Assembly (NCBI GenBank): GCA_002500765.1 | Contig: DLSX01000219.1 | Coordinates: 12,795 to 26,625 of the forward strand | Length of the DNA: 13,831 bases | DNA from: Neorhizobium sp. UBA7851 | GTDB lineage: Bacteria; Pseudomonadota; Alphaproteobacteria; Rhizobiales; Rhizobiaceae | Reading direction: 5' to 3' | Part shown: positions 6,597 to 13,831 of the stretch, in pieces | Layout of the letters: each line of letters starts with the position of its first letter | Position numbering within the stretch: position 1 is the stretch's first letter | The notes under the pieces: generated by a model | Databases searched by the model: none | What the model was told of the DNA's origin: nothing | The model's input: the letters and a program-made list of their open reading frames with translations, nothing else | Program-made: the position numbers and the translations under genes

Positions 6597-7217
6597 CTAA
6601 GCCGGATTGCTGCCAAAGCTCGCCAGCAGTCGCTTGACCTTGTCACTGCCATCCCTGCTGAGATCGAATTTCTGGCCATAGAGCAGCCAGTCCCAGCAGA
6701 TGCCCTTCATCAGCCATTTAAACGTCCGGCTGGCGGAGCGCGGCGTCCACGCGGACGCGAGGCGGTTGTCGTTTGCGGCCCGCTCCAGAATGCTTTCCAG
6801 ATAAAGTGTATGTTCCTGGTCGAGCTTGTCGAGTTCGTCCATGACCGGCTGGAACTCTTCGGTGAAATTGGTCCGGATCAGGATCGACAACAGCCGCTGT
6901 CGGTGGCGATCGGTAGCGAGTATGTCCAGCCAGTCGCACGCCATCTTCTCAACGAGGGACAGAGGATCACGCCCGTCGTCATTGGGCGCCTCGATATCGG
7001 CTATATTGACCCGCGGAAGCTGCGCTGCGTTATAGAGCTCCAGAAAGATCTCGCTCTTGCTTGCAAAGTGCCAGTAGATCGCTCCTCGCGTCACACCTGC
7101 TGCGGCGGCAATATCGTCTAGCGCGCTGTTGGCCACACCCTTCTCGAAGAAAAGCTTTTCGGCCGCGGCAAGGATCGAGCAGCGCGTTTCGGCCGCCTCC
7201 GCCTTTGTCCGTCTCAT
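6597..7217 (-). CDS. TetR/AcrR-family repressor of the adjacent RND pump (206 aa)
   Basis: A TetR-type regulator close to AcrR/TtgR/AmeR-like efflux repressors. The DNA-binding domain is at 1-60: RRTKAEAAETRCSILAAAEKLF, then the helix-turn-helix SALDDIAAAAGVTRGAIYWHF, a nearly invariant block in efflux repressors. The C-terminal 140 residues would bind drugs and dimerise. I start at ATG 7217 because AAAGGAGGAGGA lies immediately before it; a longer reading from GTG 7232 would put that ribosome site inside the gene and add five residues (MKGGG) absent from typical relatives. It lies 89 bp downstream of the RND gene on the same strand with no clear promoter of its own, so it is likely co-transcribed, giving negative feedback. 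Confidence 0.9.
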   Translation of the reverse strand: MRRTKAEAAETRCSILAAAEKLFFEKGVANSALDDIAAAAGVTRGAIYWHFASKSEIFLELYNAAQLPRVNIADIEAPNDDGRDPLSLVEKMACDWLDILATDRHRQRLLSILIRTNFTEEFQPVMDELDKLDQEHTLYLESILERAANDNRLASAWTPRSASRTFKWLMKGICWDWLLYGQKFDLSRDGSDKVKRLLASFGSNPA

Positions 7218-7232
7218 TCCTCCTCCTTTCAC

Positions 7233-7301
7233 CTGGCCCGGATATTTCGCACGTTCGGGCCAGCGTAGTCGTTCCCCGCAGCCTCGAAAGGCTGCGGGGG
7301 A
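7233..7301 (-). promoter_or_regulatory. Two strong tandem hairpins between RND and TetR genes
   Basis: The first, right after the RND stop, pairs CCCCGCAGCCT (7274-7284) with AGGCTGCGGGG (7289-7299), 11 perfect pairs with a 4-base loop. The second pairs CTGGCCCG (7233-7240) with CGGGCCAG (7256-7263) just before the TetR ribosome site. In the minus sense neither is followed by a U-tract. They are better explained as message-stabilising or partial-termination elements than as full terminators. Confidence 0.5.
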
Positions 7302-7306
7302 TTTGT

Positions 7307-10300
7307 TTAATGTCCGGAGCCGTTCTTGGCTTCGTACCTGCCGTCCATCGGCTCGGCACGGGCGCTCTTGCTGAACAGCCTCATGATGAACACGAAGAAG
7401 GCTGGAACGAAGAAGATCGCAAGCACGGTCGCGGCGATCATGCCGCCGAGAACACCGGTACCGATGGCGTTCTGGCTGGCGGCGCTGGCGCCCGTGGCAA
7501 TCGCCATCGGTACCACGCCGAGCGTGAAGGCCATCGACGTCATCAAGATCGGACGGAAGCGAAGATGTGCGGCTTCCACGGTGGCCTCATAGGTCGTGCG
7601 GCCCTCCGCCCGCAGGTCCTTGGCGAACTCGATGATCAGGATGGCGTTCTTGGCCGAAAGACCGACGATCGTAATCAGGCCGACGAGGAAGTACACGTCA
7701 TTCGGCATGTCGCGGATCATCACCGCAGCCACGCAGCCGATTACCCCGAGCGGAACCACGAGCATGACCGAAAGGGGGATGGACCAGCTTTCGTAGAGCG
7801 CCGCCAGAAGCAGGAAGACGAACAGGATCGACAGCGCGATAAGCGCCGGCGCCTGGCTGCCCGACTGGATTTCCTGCAGCGACTGGCCGGTCCACTCATA
7901 ACCGAACCCACTCGGCAACTGTCCGGCGAGGCGCTGCATTTCCGCAATCGCATCACCCGAAGAGTAGCCCGGACCGGCCTGACCGGCGATACGGATCGAC
8001 GGATAGCCGTTATAGCCGACTACCTGAGACGGACCGCGCATCCAGTCGACCGTCGCGAAGGACGACATTGGCACCATGCCGCCGCTGGCATTACGTACGT
8101 TGAGCTTCAGGAGATCGGCCGTCTGCATTCGCTGATTGCCGTCCGCCTGAACCGTCACGCGCTGCATGCGTCCCGCATTCGGGAAGTCGTTGACATAGGT
8201 CGAGCCGAGATTGGCGGTGATCGTCGAGTTGATGTCGCTGAAGGTCACGCCGAACGTGTTGGCCTTTTCGCGATCGATCAGCAGGTTCACCTGAGCCGCA
8301 TCCGGCATGCCTTCGATGCGCAGTCCGGCAAGGATCGGGCTCTTGCGGGCCTCGGCCATCAGCTGGTCACGCGCAGCGGCAAGCGCCGTCTGCCCGACGC
8401 CCGCACGGTCCTGCAGACGGAAGGTGAAGCCGGACGAGTTGCCGAGACCCTGGATGGGCGGTGGCGACAGCGAGAACGCGATGGCATCCCGAATGCCGAA
8501 GATCTGGCCGTTGATTCGCTGGGCCAGCGCATTGGCGGAATCTTCCGGTCCGCGTTCGCTCCAGTCCTTCAGTGTAATGAAGGCGAGACCGGCGTTCTGG
8601 CCCGAGCCCGAGAAGGAGAAGCCGTTGATGGCGATGATGCGGTCGACCGCCTTTTCCGCCATGGCGATCTTCTCGATCTGCGAGATGACCTCGACCGTAC
8701 GATCTGTACTGGCTTCCGCCGGCGCCTGGACGTCGACGATCAGAAAACCCTGGTCTTCGTTCGGCAGGAACGAGGTCGGCAACTGGATATAGGCCCAGCC
8801 GAGACCGGCAACGAGCGCAAGATAGATGATCATGAAGCGGCCAGACCGCTTGATGATCCCGCCTACCGTGCTGGAATAGCCGTGCGACGCCTTGTTGAAC
8901 CCACGATTAAAGAAGCCGAAAAAGCCCTTCTTTTCGTGGTGGCCTTCCTTGATCGGCTTGAGGAACGATGCGCAAAGCGCGGGCGTCAGCGACAGAGCGA
9001 GGAAACCCGAGAACAGGATCGACACGACCATGGTCAGCGAGAACTGCTGATAGATGATGCCGACCGCGCCGGGGAAGAAGGCCATCGGAACGAACACGGC
9101 CGTCAGCACCAGCGTGATGCCGATGATGGCGCCCGAAATCTGGCCCATCGCCTTGCGCGTCGCGTCCTTCGGCGACAGCTTTTCCTCCGCCATGATGCGT
9201 TCGACGTTTTCCACGACGACGATCGCATCGTCGACGAGAATACCGATCGCCAGAACCATCGCGAACATCGTCAACACGTTGATCGAGAATCCGGAGACAT
9301 ACATGATGGCGCAGGTACCGAGCAGCGCGACCGGAACGACGAGCGCCGGAATGACGGTGTAACGGATGTTCTGCAGGAAGATGAACATCACCAAGAAGAC
9401 GAGGATCATCGCCTCGACCAGCGTGCTGATGACCTTTTCGATAGACACGGCAACGAAGGGGCTCGTGTCATAGGGAACTTCATACTGGACACCGGCCGGG
9501 AAATACTGGGCCAGTTCCTCCATCACCGCCTTGACGCCTTCCGACGTTGCCAGCGCATTGCCGGTCGGCGAAAGCTGGATACCGATGGCCGCGCTAGGCT
9601 GACCGTTCAGTCGGCTGGAAAAGTTGTAGCTTTCGCCGCCGACTTCGACGCGCGCAACGTCGCGAAGACGCACGGACGAACCATCGGGATTGGCACGCAA
9701 TACGATCGCACCGAACTGTTCCGGCGAGGTCAGCTGTCCCTGAACATTGACGGTCGCCGAGATCTGCTGACCGATCGGGTTCGGTGTCGCACCGATGCGT
9801 CCGCCTGCAACCTGGGCGTTCTGCGCCGAGATCGCGCTGACGATATCGGAGGAGGTCAGGCTCAGGCCGACCATCTTGTCGGGATCCATCCAGATACGCA
9901 TGGAGCGCTGGGTGGCGAACAGCTGGGCGCTGCCGACGCCGTCGACACGGCGGATTTCGCCGATGACGTTACGCTGCAGGTAGTCGCCGAGACCGATCGC
10001 GTCGGTATTGCCGTCCGTCGAGGTCAACGAAACGACCATGAGGAACGAGGTGCCGGCACGCTCGACGCGGATACCCTGCGAGGTAACGGCTTGCGGCAGA
10101 CGCGGCTCGGCACGCGCGATGCGGTTCTGCACTTCGACCTGCGCCTCGCCGATATTGACGCCGGGCGCGAAGGTGACGTTGATCGAGATGCGGCCGGATG
10201 ATTCAGACGTGGACTCGAAATAGATCAGTCCCGGAACGCCGTTCAGTTCGTCCTCGATCGGACGCGTGACGCTCTGATAGATGTTTTCCGGAGAAGCACC

Positions 10301-10450
10301 GGGATAGCTGGTGGAGATCGAAATTTGCGGCGGCGCGACGTTGGGATACTGTGCGATCGGCAGCATCGGGATCGCGAGCACGCCCGCAAGCATGATGAAG
10401 ATCGCGATGACCCACGCAAAGATCGGCCGATCGATGAAGAAACTTGCCAT
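7307..10450 (-). CDS. AcrB-like RND multidrug efflux transporter (1047 aa)
   Basis: Inner-membrane proton-driven pump of the hydrophobe/amphiphile efflux class (AcrB, MexB, AmeB, BepE type). Proton-relay residues are intact: D407/D408 in GILVDDAIVVVENVER, K934 in GLSAKNAILIIEFAK and R965 in LRFRPILMTS. Twelve transmembrane helices are expected, with the first at about 10-28 and clusters at 340-560 and 870-1025. The G-loop region is NGFSFSGSGQN (609-619). Compared from memory with E. coli AcrB, the drug-pocket phenylalanines at 136, 178, 611, 613 and 624 are kept, while the F610 equivalent is I606. ATG 10450 follows the adaptor stop by 12 bases and its AAGGA overlaps that stop (TAAGGA), indicating coupling. 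No outer-membrane partner gene is adjacent. Confidence 0.95.
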   Translation of the reverse strand: MASFFIDRPIFAWVIAIFIMLAGVLAIPMLPIAQYPNVAPPQISISTSYPGASPENIYQSVTRPIEDELNGVPGLIYFESTSESSGRISINVTFAPGVNIGEAQVEVQNRIARAEPRLPQAVTSQGIRVERAGTSFLMVVSLTSTDGNTDAIGLGDYLQRNVIGEIRRVDGVGSAQLFATQRSMRIWMDPDKMVGLSLTSSDIVSAISAQNAQVAGGRIGATPNPIGQQISATVNVQGQLTSPEQFGAIVLRANPDGSSVRLRDVARVEVGGESYNFSSRLNGQPSAAIGIQLSPTGNALATSEGVKAVMEELAQYFPAGVQYEVPYDTSPFVAVSIEKVISTLVEAMILVFLVMFIFLQNIRYTVIPALVVPVALLGTCAIMYVSGFSINVLTMFAMVLAIGILVDDAIVVVENVERIMAEEKLSPKDATRKAMGQISGAIIGITLVLTAVFVPMAFFPGAVGIIYQQFSLTMVVSILFSGFLALSLTPALCASFLKPIKEGHHEKKGFFGFFNRGFNKASHGYSSTVGGIIKRSGRFMIIYLALVAGLGWAYIQLPTSFLPNEDQGFLIVDVQAPAEASTDRTVEVISQIEKIAMAEKAVDRIIAINGFSFSGSGQNAGLAFITLKDWSERGPEDSANALAQRINGQIFGIRDAIAFSLSPPPIQGLGNSSGFTFRLQDRAGVGQTALAAARDQLMAEARKSPILAGLRIEGMPDAAQVNLLIDREKANTFGVTFSDINSTITANLGSTYVNDFPNAGRMQRVTVQADGNQRMQTADLLKLNVRNASGGMVPMSSFATVDWMRGPSQVVGYNGYPSIRIAGQAGPGYSSGDAIAEMQRLAGQLPSGFGYEWTGQSLQEIQSGSQAPALIALSILFVFLLLAALYESWSIPLSVMLVVPLGVIGCVAAVMIRDMPNDVYFLVGLITIVGLSAKNAILIIEFAKDLRAEGRTTYEATVEAAHLRFRPILMTSMAFTLGVVPMAIATGASAASQNAIGTGVLGGMIAATVLAIFFVPAFFVFIMRLFSKSARAEPMDGRYEAKNGSGH

Positions 10451-10462
10451 ACGACCGGATCC

Positions 10463-11662
10463 TTACTTCTGTTCCGCCGGCGGGGCTGCCGGGGAGGAAT
10501 CGCCAGCCGCTTCGGTTGCCGGCTTTTCCGGGCTCCACGGTTGCGGATTGACGGTGGCGCCCGGCGCGGTCTTCTGGAAACCGTCGGCGACCACCTTGTC
10601 ACCGGCCTTCAACCCTTGAGAGATGACCCAGCGGTCGCCCAGCGCACGGCCGACGTTGACGCGGCGCTGCTCGACCTTGTTGTCTTCGCCGACGACAAGC
10701 ACGCTTGCCTGACCGCCCGGATCGCGCTGAACAGCCTGCTGCGGAACGGCAAAGGCCTGCTTCTCGACACCCTGCTGGATCTGCACGCGGACATACATGC
10801 CTGGCAGCAGATCGCCGTCCGGATTGGGGAATTCGCCACGCAACGTCACCTGGCCGGTCGTCTCGTCGACGGCGGCTTCGGAAAACAGCAGGCGACCCGA
10901 CTGGGCGTAAGGCGTGCCGTCATCGAGCAGCAGCTTCACTTCCGCCTCGTTTTCGCCAGTCATCAGTTGACCGTCTTCCAGCGCCTTGCGCAGGCGGATC
11001 AGATCAGCCGCCGGCTGAGTAAAGTCGGCATAGATCGGATCGAGCTGCTGGATGGTCGCAAGGTTCTCGGTGCTGTTGGCGCTGACAAGCGCACCTTCGG
11101 TAATCAGCGCACGGCCGATACGGCCGCTGATCGGCGCGGTAACCTGCGAATATTGCAGATTGAGATTTGCCTCCGCCAGACCGGCTTCGGCAACAGCGAC
11201 TTCGGCATCAGCCTGCGCCAGCAGAGAAATCGCGTTGTCGAATTCCTGCTGGGAAGCGACATTGGAACGACGCAGCTGCTGCTGGCGATCGGAGGTCTGA
11301 CGCGCCTGGAGCTGCGCCGCCTGGGCGCGCGCCACGGTTGCCTTGGCGCTGTCGACCTGGACCTGGAACGGCGCCGGATCGATCCGGTAGAGAACATCGC
11401 CCCGGTTGACGTGAGACCCCTGTTCGAACACCTGCTCGACGACGATGCCGGCGACACGCGGACGAACCTCGGCAAGCCGCGTCGGCGAAATACGGCCCGG
11501 CAGTTCGTTGATGATCGGCAGCGCTTCGGCGGCAATCGTCATCACGCCGACCGGGCTGGGTGGCGGCGCCTGCTGGGCTTGTCCCTGCTGCTCCTGCTGG
11601 CAACCGGCCAGGAATGCGAGACCGGACAAAAGTGCGAGAGCGCGCAGCGGCGTCTTTTGCAT
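10463..11662 (-). CDS. AcrA-like RND periplasmic adaptor lipoprotein (399 aa)
   Basis: Membrane-fusion (adaptor) protein linking the RND pump to an outer-membrane channel. The signal peptide ends in the lipobox LAGC with lipidated C21, followed by a Gln-rich linker. The split lipoyl domain is at about 64-97 (EVRPRVAGIVVEQVFEQGSHV, 65-85) and 173-205 (VTAPISGRIGRALITEGALV), flanking a helical hairpin at 100-170. The beta-barrel is at 205-295 (QQLDPIYADFTQPAADLIRL, 205-224), then the membrane-proximal domain, and a Pro/Ala-rich tail from 365. GGAG (11673-11670) is 7 bases before ATG 11662. It is the first gene of the adaptor-pump-repressor operon. Confidence 0.93.
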   Translation of the reverse strand: MQKTPLRALALLSGLAFLAGCQQEQQGQAQQAPPPSPVGVMTIAAEALPIINELPGRISPTRLAEVRPRVAGIVVEQVFEQGSHVNRGDVLYRIDPAPFQVQVDSAKATVARAQAAQLQARQTSDRQQQLRRSNVASQQEFDNAISLLAQADAEVAVAEAGLAEANLNLQYSQVTAPISGRIGRALITEGALVSANSTENLATIQQLDPIYADFTQPAADLIRLRKALEDGQLMTGENEAEVKLLLDDGTPYAQSGRLLFSEAAVDETTGQVTLRGEFPNPDGDLLPGMYVRVQIQQGVEKQAFAVPQQAVQRDPGGQASVLVVGEDNKVEQRRVNVGRALGDRWVISQGLKAGDKVVADGFQKTAPGATVNPQPWSPEKPATEAAGDSSPAAPPAEQK

Positions 11663-11687
11663 TGAAGAACTCCAACGGAAAGGGGGA

Positions 11688-11725
11688 GAAAATTTACATA
11701 CAAACTAATACGTATATAAATTTTC
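11688..11725. promoter_or_regulatory. 38-bp near-perfect inverted repeat, candidate TetR operator
   Basis: GAAAATTTACATAC (11688-11701) and GTATATAAATTTTC (11712-11725) are inverted copies with one mismatch in 14, separated by 10 bases. The inner 24 bp (TACATAC-N10-GTATATA) have the length and half-site look of the AcrR operator as I remember it (TACATAC...GTATGTA). It covers the predicted -10 region and transcription start of the RND operon, an ideal repressor position for the TetR protein encoded at the end of that operon. The binding partner is inferred. Confidence 0.6.
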
Positions 11726-11741
11726 GCAAGTCTGTTTTGAA
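11713..11741 (-). promoter_or_regulatory. Predicted promoter of the adaptor-RND-TetR operon
   Basis: On the minus strand TTCAAA (11741-11736), 17 bases, then TATATA (11718-11713). Each box matches consensus at 4 of 6 positions. Transcription would start near 11706, about 45 bases before the adaptor ATG, with the -10 box inside the right arm of the inverted repeat. Confidence 0.4.
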
Positions 11742-11935
11742 CATCATACCGCTTGAACGACCGACGCGCCAAGTCGTGCCGCATATGAGGCGGAAATGGC
11801 GAAACTGGTCCTTATTCGAGGCGCGCGCCATCAACCAAGGCGCAATCGACCGTATGGTAAATCATATAAAAATCAAAATATTAGATGGCTCTTCAAATCT
11901 CCGCCCCGACCGCACCGGTAAACGGCACATCGGCA

Positions 11936-11966
11936 CGGGCCTCGGAAAAACCGGCCGTATTTTTTT
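11936..11966 (+). terminator. Terminator-like hairpin with T7 run, no gene upstream
   Basis: GGCC (11938-11941) pairs with GGCC (11953-11956); inside, GG pairs with CC around AAAAA with a 2-base bulge. GTA and then seven T's follow (11960-11966). The stem is short and bulged. With no plus-strand gene before it, it might end a short untranslated RNA or be chance in an AT-rich patch. Confidence 0.25.
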
Positions 11967-12084
11967 GCCGATCTAACGCGATTTTGATAATAGGCAGACG
12001 TCATGTTTAGGGAACCGGGACTGCAGACAGCGGCTCATAAAGGCCGCCCAAACCCGAGTCTAACCATCATTTAATGTTCGCCGC

Positions 12085-12113
12085 ATTGACACAACACACG
12101 TGCCAAACAATAT
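12085..12113 (+). promoter_or_regulatory. Predicted macAB promoter
   Basis: ATTGAC (12085-12090; TTGACA at 12086-12091), 17 bases, CAATAT (12108-12113), matching 5 of 6 in each box of the alphaproteobacterial CTTGAC-N17-CTATAT pattern. Transcription would start near 12120, giving a leader of about 30 bases to the ATG at 12151. Confidence 0.6.
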
Positions 12114-12150
12114 CGGTACTCATCGGTTTCATAAATATTGAGTATCAGAT

Positions 12151-13362
12151 ATGCGCCTCAAGACGGCACTCCCGCCGCTCCTTATCGCCCTTGCCCTGAT
12201 CGGCGGCGGCACCGCCTTCACGCTGTCGTCTTCGGCCTCCACCCCGGCAACATTGACGACCCCCGTGACACGCGGCAATCTGGAATCCACGGTGCTTGCC
12301 ACCGGCACGCTGAAACCGTCCCGGCTGGTTGCGGTCGGCTCTCAGGCCTCCGGCCGCATTACCTCGCTCAAGGTTTCGGTCGGCGACATGGTGAAGGCAG
12401 GCGACCTGATCGCGCTGATCGATTCCACCACCCAGGACAATGCGCTGAAAACCGCTAAGGCGGCGCTCGCCAACGTCCAGGCACAACGCAACGAACGCGT
12501 AGCCGAGCTGGAAAACGCAAACCTGACGCTCCAGCGCCAGCAGGCGATCTACGAAAAGCAGGCAGGCTCTCGCGCCGATCTCCAGTCTGCCGAAGCCGAG
12601 GTGAAGGTGGTCACCGCCCAGATTGAAGCCCTGGATGCGCAGATCACCGAAGCGGAAGTTGCGGTCGAAACGGCGCAGGCCGATGTCGGTTACACCCGCA
12701 TCAGTGCTCCGATGGACGGTACGGTTCTGGCGATCGTCAACCAGGAAGGCCGCACCGTCAACGCCACGCAGTCGGCGCCGACCATCGTCGCGCTCGGCGA
12801 CCTGACCCGCATGACCGTCCGGGCCGAGATTTCGGAGGCCGATATTACCCGCGTCAAGGCCGGGCAGAAGGTCCGCTTCAACGTCATCGGCGACAGGGCG
12901 AAGTCCTACGACGCGACACTTGCGGCCATCGAACCGGCGCCTGAATCGATCGTCGACGATAGCAGCGTCGCCACCTCGAGCTCCGGTTCGTCGTCCTCCT
13001 CTTCGTCGAGTTCGTCCTCGGCCATCTATTATATCGGCGTCTTCGACGTTCCCAATGATGACGGCCGCTTCCGCACCTACATGTCCGCCGAGGTCAACAT
13101 CATCCTCGGCTCGGCCTCCGACGTGCTCACCATTCCCTCCTCGGCGCTGCCGGAAACCGCGGCGACCGGCCCATCCCTGGTGCGTGTCGAGAAGGATGGC
13201 AGGATAGAAAGCCGAAAAGTCGAGATCGGCCTCAACAACAAGATAACCGCCGAAGTGAGATCCGGGCTGCAGGAAGGCGAGCGCATCGTCATCGGTGAAG
13301 GCTCCGCCACCTCGTCGTCATCCGGCGGCGGTCGTCGGGGCGGCCCGCCGCCGATGTTCTGA
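12151..13362 (+). CDS. macA: MacA-like periplasmic adaptor of an ABC efflux pump (403 aa)
   Basis: Membrane-fusion protein for a MacB-type transporter. It has an N-terminal membrane anchor (about 5-25) and no lipobox. The lipoyl halves are at 60-92 (LVAVGSQASGRITSLKVSVG, 59-78) and 180-215 (YTRISAPMDGTVLAIVNQEG, 181-200), with a helical hairpin between (95-178). The beta-barrel follows from 218 (TRMTVRAEISEADITRV), then the membrane-proximal domain (about 320-385) and a Ser/Gly/Pro tail ending GGPPPMF. The VGSQASG and ISAPMDG signatures are MacA-like rather than AcrA-like. Unusual is a 20-residue Ser-rich insert at 271-290, in the barrel where MacA has a short loop, and the protein is longer than E. 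coli MacA (about 371). The ribosome site is weak (GAG near 12140). The gene precedes macB by 14 bp. Confidence 0.88.
   Translation: MRLKTALPPLLIALALIGGGTAFTLSSSASTPATLTTPVTRGNLESTVLATGTLKPSRLVAVGSQASGRITSLKVSVGDMVKAGDLIALIDSTTQDNALKTAKAALANVQAQRNERVAELENANLTLQRQQAIYEKQAGSRADLQSAEAEVKVVTAQIEALDAQITEAEVAVETAQADVGYTRISAPMDGTVLAIVNQEGRTVNATQSAPTIVALGDLTRMTVRAEISEADITRVKAGQKVRFNVIGDRAKSYDATLAAIEPAPESIVDDSSVATSSSGSSSSSSSSSSSAIYYIGVFDVPNDDGRFRTYMSAEVNIILGSASDVLTIPSSALPETAATGPSLVRVEKDGRIESRKVEIGLNNKITAEVRSGLQEGERIVIGEGSATSSSSGGGRRGGPPPMF
12961..13020 (+). repeat. Serine-codon low-complexity tract inside macA
   Basis: Twenty codons (residues 271-290) of which 16 encode Ser, including eleven in a row at 280-290. 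Both TCN and AGY codons are used, so it is not a pure trinucleotide repeat. The reading frame is kept on both sides (DD before; AIYYIGVFDV after). Confidence 0.8.
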
Positions 13363-13376
13363 GCGGAGAAGCAGCC

Positions 13377-13831
13377 ATGACCGAACCATTGATTTCTCTG
13401 AACGGCCTGCGCCGCGATTATGCGTCCGGCGACGGCACGATTACCGTCCTGCAAGATGTCGACCTGAACATCGAACGCGGCGAGATGGTCGCCATTATCG
13501 GCGCTTCCGGCTCGGGCAAGTCGACCCTGATGAACATTCTGGGCCTCCTCGACCGACCGACATCCGGAACCTATTCGATTTCCGGCCGCGAGACATCGGC
13601 GCTCGACAATGACGATCGCTCCGCGCTGAGGCGCGAACATTTCGGCTTCATCTTCCAGCGCTATCATCTTCTCGACGAGATTTCGGCTTTGTCCAATGTC
13701 GAGATCCCGGCCGTTTATGCGGGCCGCGACCGCAGCCAGCGCCGCGAAAGAGCAGCTGCCTTGCTTGGCCGCCTCGGCATGGCGGACCGCACCGACCACC
13801 GGCCAGGGCATCTTTCCGGCGGCCAGCAGCA
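13377..13831 (+). CDS. macB: MacB-like ABC efflux ATPase/permease, N-terminal part (cut by window edge)
   Basis: The first 151 codons are present: MTEPLISLNGLRRDYASGDG, then Walker A GASGSGKST (42-50), the MacB/LolD-typical LMNILGLLDRPTSGTY, Q-loop Q94 in FIFQRYHLL and signature HLSGGQQ (145-151) at the window end. FQRYHLL and the Walker A context are typical of MacB. The Walker B, transmembrane and large periplasmic domains lie beyond the edge, so a MacB-type fusion rather than a lone LolD-like ATPase is inferred from the macA neighbour. GGAG sits shortly before the ATG, and the gene is 14 bp after macA. In known systems MacAB exports macrolides, siderophore-like or peptide substrates through TolC; the substrate here is unknown. 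Confidence 0.88.
   Translation, partial: MTEPLISLNGLRRDYASGDGTITVLQDVDLNIERGEMVAIIGASGSGKSTLMNILGLLDRPTSGTYSISGRETSALDNDDRSALRREHFGFIFQRYHLLDEISALSNVEIPAVYAGRDRSQRRERAAALLGRLGMADRTDHRPGHLSGGQQ

Larger units (their letters stand above)
11663..12150. other. 488-bp divergent regulatory region between two efflux operons
   Basis: It is AT-richer than its neighbours. From the left it contains the RND-operon leader, operator and promoter (11663-11741), an AT-rich patch with TATAAA (11865-11870) but no good -35, a terminator-like hairpin with T7 (11936-11966), a GCGGC/GCCGC hairpin (12030-12047) and the macA promoter (12085-12113). Plus-strand frames running through it have no ribosome site or recognisable product, so I see no protein gene. 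Confidence 0.6.

Noticed and set aside
7218..7232. GTG start giving a five-residue longer TetR protein
   Set aside because: It would bury the strong AAAGGAGGAGG ribosome site inside the coding region; ATG 7217 fits better.
7061..10201. 1046-codon open frame on the plus strand opposite the RND gene
   Set aside because: It runs antisense to an intact AcrB-like gene, and its His/Arg/Asp-rich composition is what high-GC genes produce on the reverse strand.
10325..11665. 446-codon plus-strand frame opposite the adaptor gene
   Set aside because: Antisense shadow of a clear AcrA-like lipoprotein.
11560..11976. 138-codon plus-strand frame across the adaptor 5' end and intergenic region
   Set aside because: It starts antisense inside the adaptor gene, has no ribosome site and shows no domain.
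12961..13020. Frameshift or sequence error at the Ser-rich tract of macA
   Set aside because: The frame continues correctly into the conserved barrel and C-terminal domains, and codon use is mixed.

Overview
The window looks like the chromosome or a chromid of a Rhizobiaceae-type alphaproteobacterium (Agrobacterium/Rhizobium group). The evidence is the roughly 60% GC coding, the protein flavour, CTTGAC/CTATAT-like promoters and the dense ABC-transporter content. I did no database search, so genus and species are not assigned. There is no sign of phage, insertion sequence, CRISPR array, tRNA or rRNA.

Left block (1-2564, minus strand). This is an uptake operon reading out of the left edge: a BMP/PnrA-family periplasmic binding protein, an amidase-signature hydrolase, then the first 26 codons of an ABC ATPase that overlaps the amidase stop by 4 bases. 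A good promoter and a perfect 17-bp inverted repeat lie upstream of it. The pairing suggests import of a nucleoside-like or amide-bearing compound followed by hydrolysis of an amide bond. The substrate is unknown.

Intergenic block (2477-3053). This 577-bp gap separates the BMP operon from a divergent betaine/proline-type ABC operon. On the plus strand it holds a CU-rich anti-Shine-Dalgarno motif (CCTCCTCCC), three compact hairpins, one of them a convincing intrinsic terminator, and a Shine-Dalgarno sequence that does not fit the downstream start codon. It may encode a small RNA or a terminated (attenuated) leader. I consider it the most interesting non-coding part of the window.

Middle block (3054-6517, plus strand). 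A complete quaternary-amine ABC importer is encoded in the order ATPase with CBS pair (proV), permease (proW), binding protein (proX), followed by a small XRE-type regulator that is probably the last gene of the operon. Strong hairpins lie in the proW-proX and proX-XRE gaps.

Right block (6597-13831). Two drug-efflux systems of different mechanism diverge from one 488-bp region. On the minus strand are an AcrA-like lipoprotein adaptor, an AcrB-like RND pump and an AcrR/TtgR-like TetR repressor placed last. On the plus strand are MacA-like and MacB-like genes, the latter cut by the right edge. A near-perfect 38-bp inverted repeat resembling AcrR-type operators overlaps the predicted promoter of the RND operon and is the probable target of the TetR protein. 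No outer-membrane channel gene is present, so both pumps would have to use a TolC-like protein encoded elsewhere.
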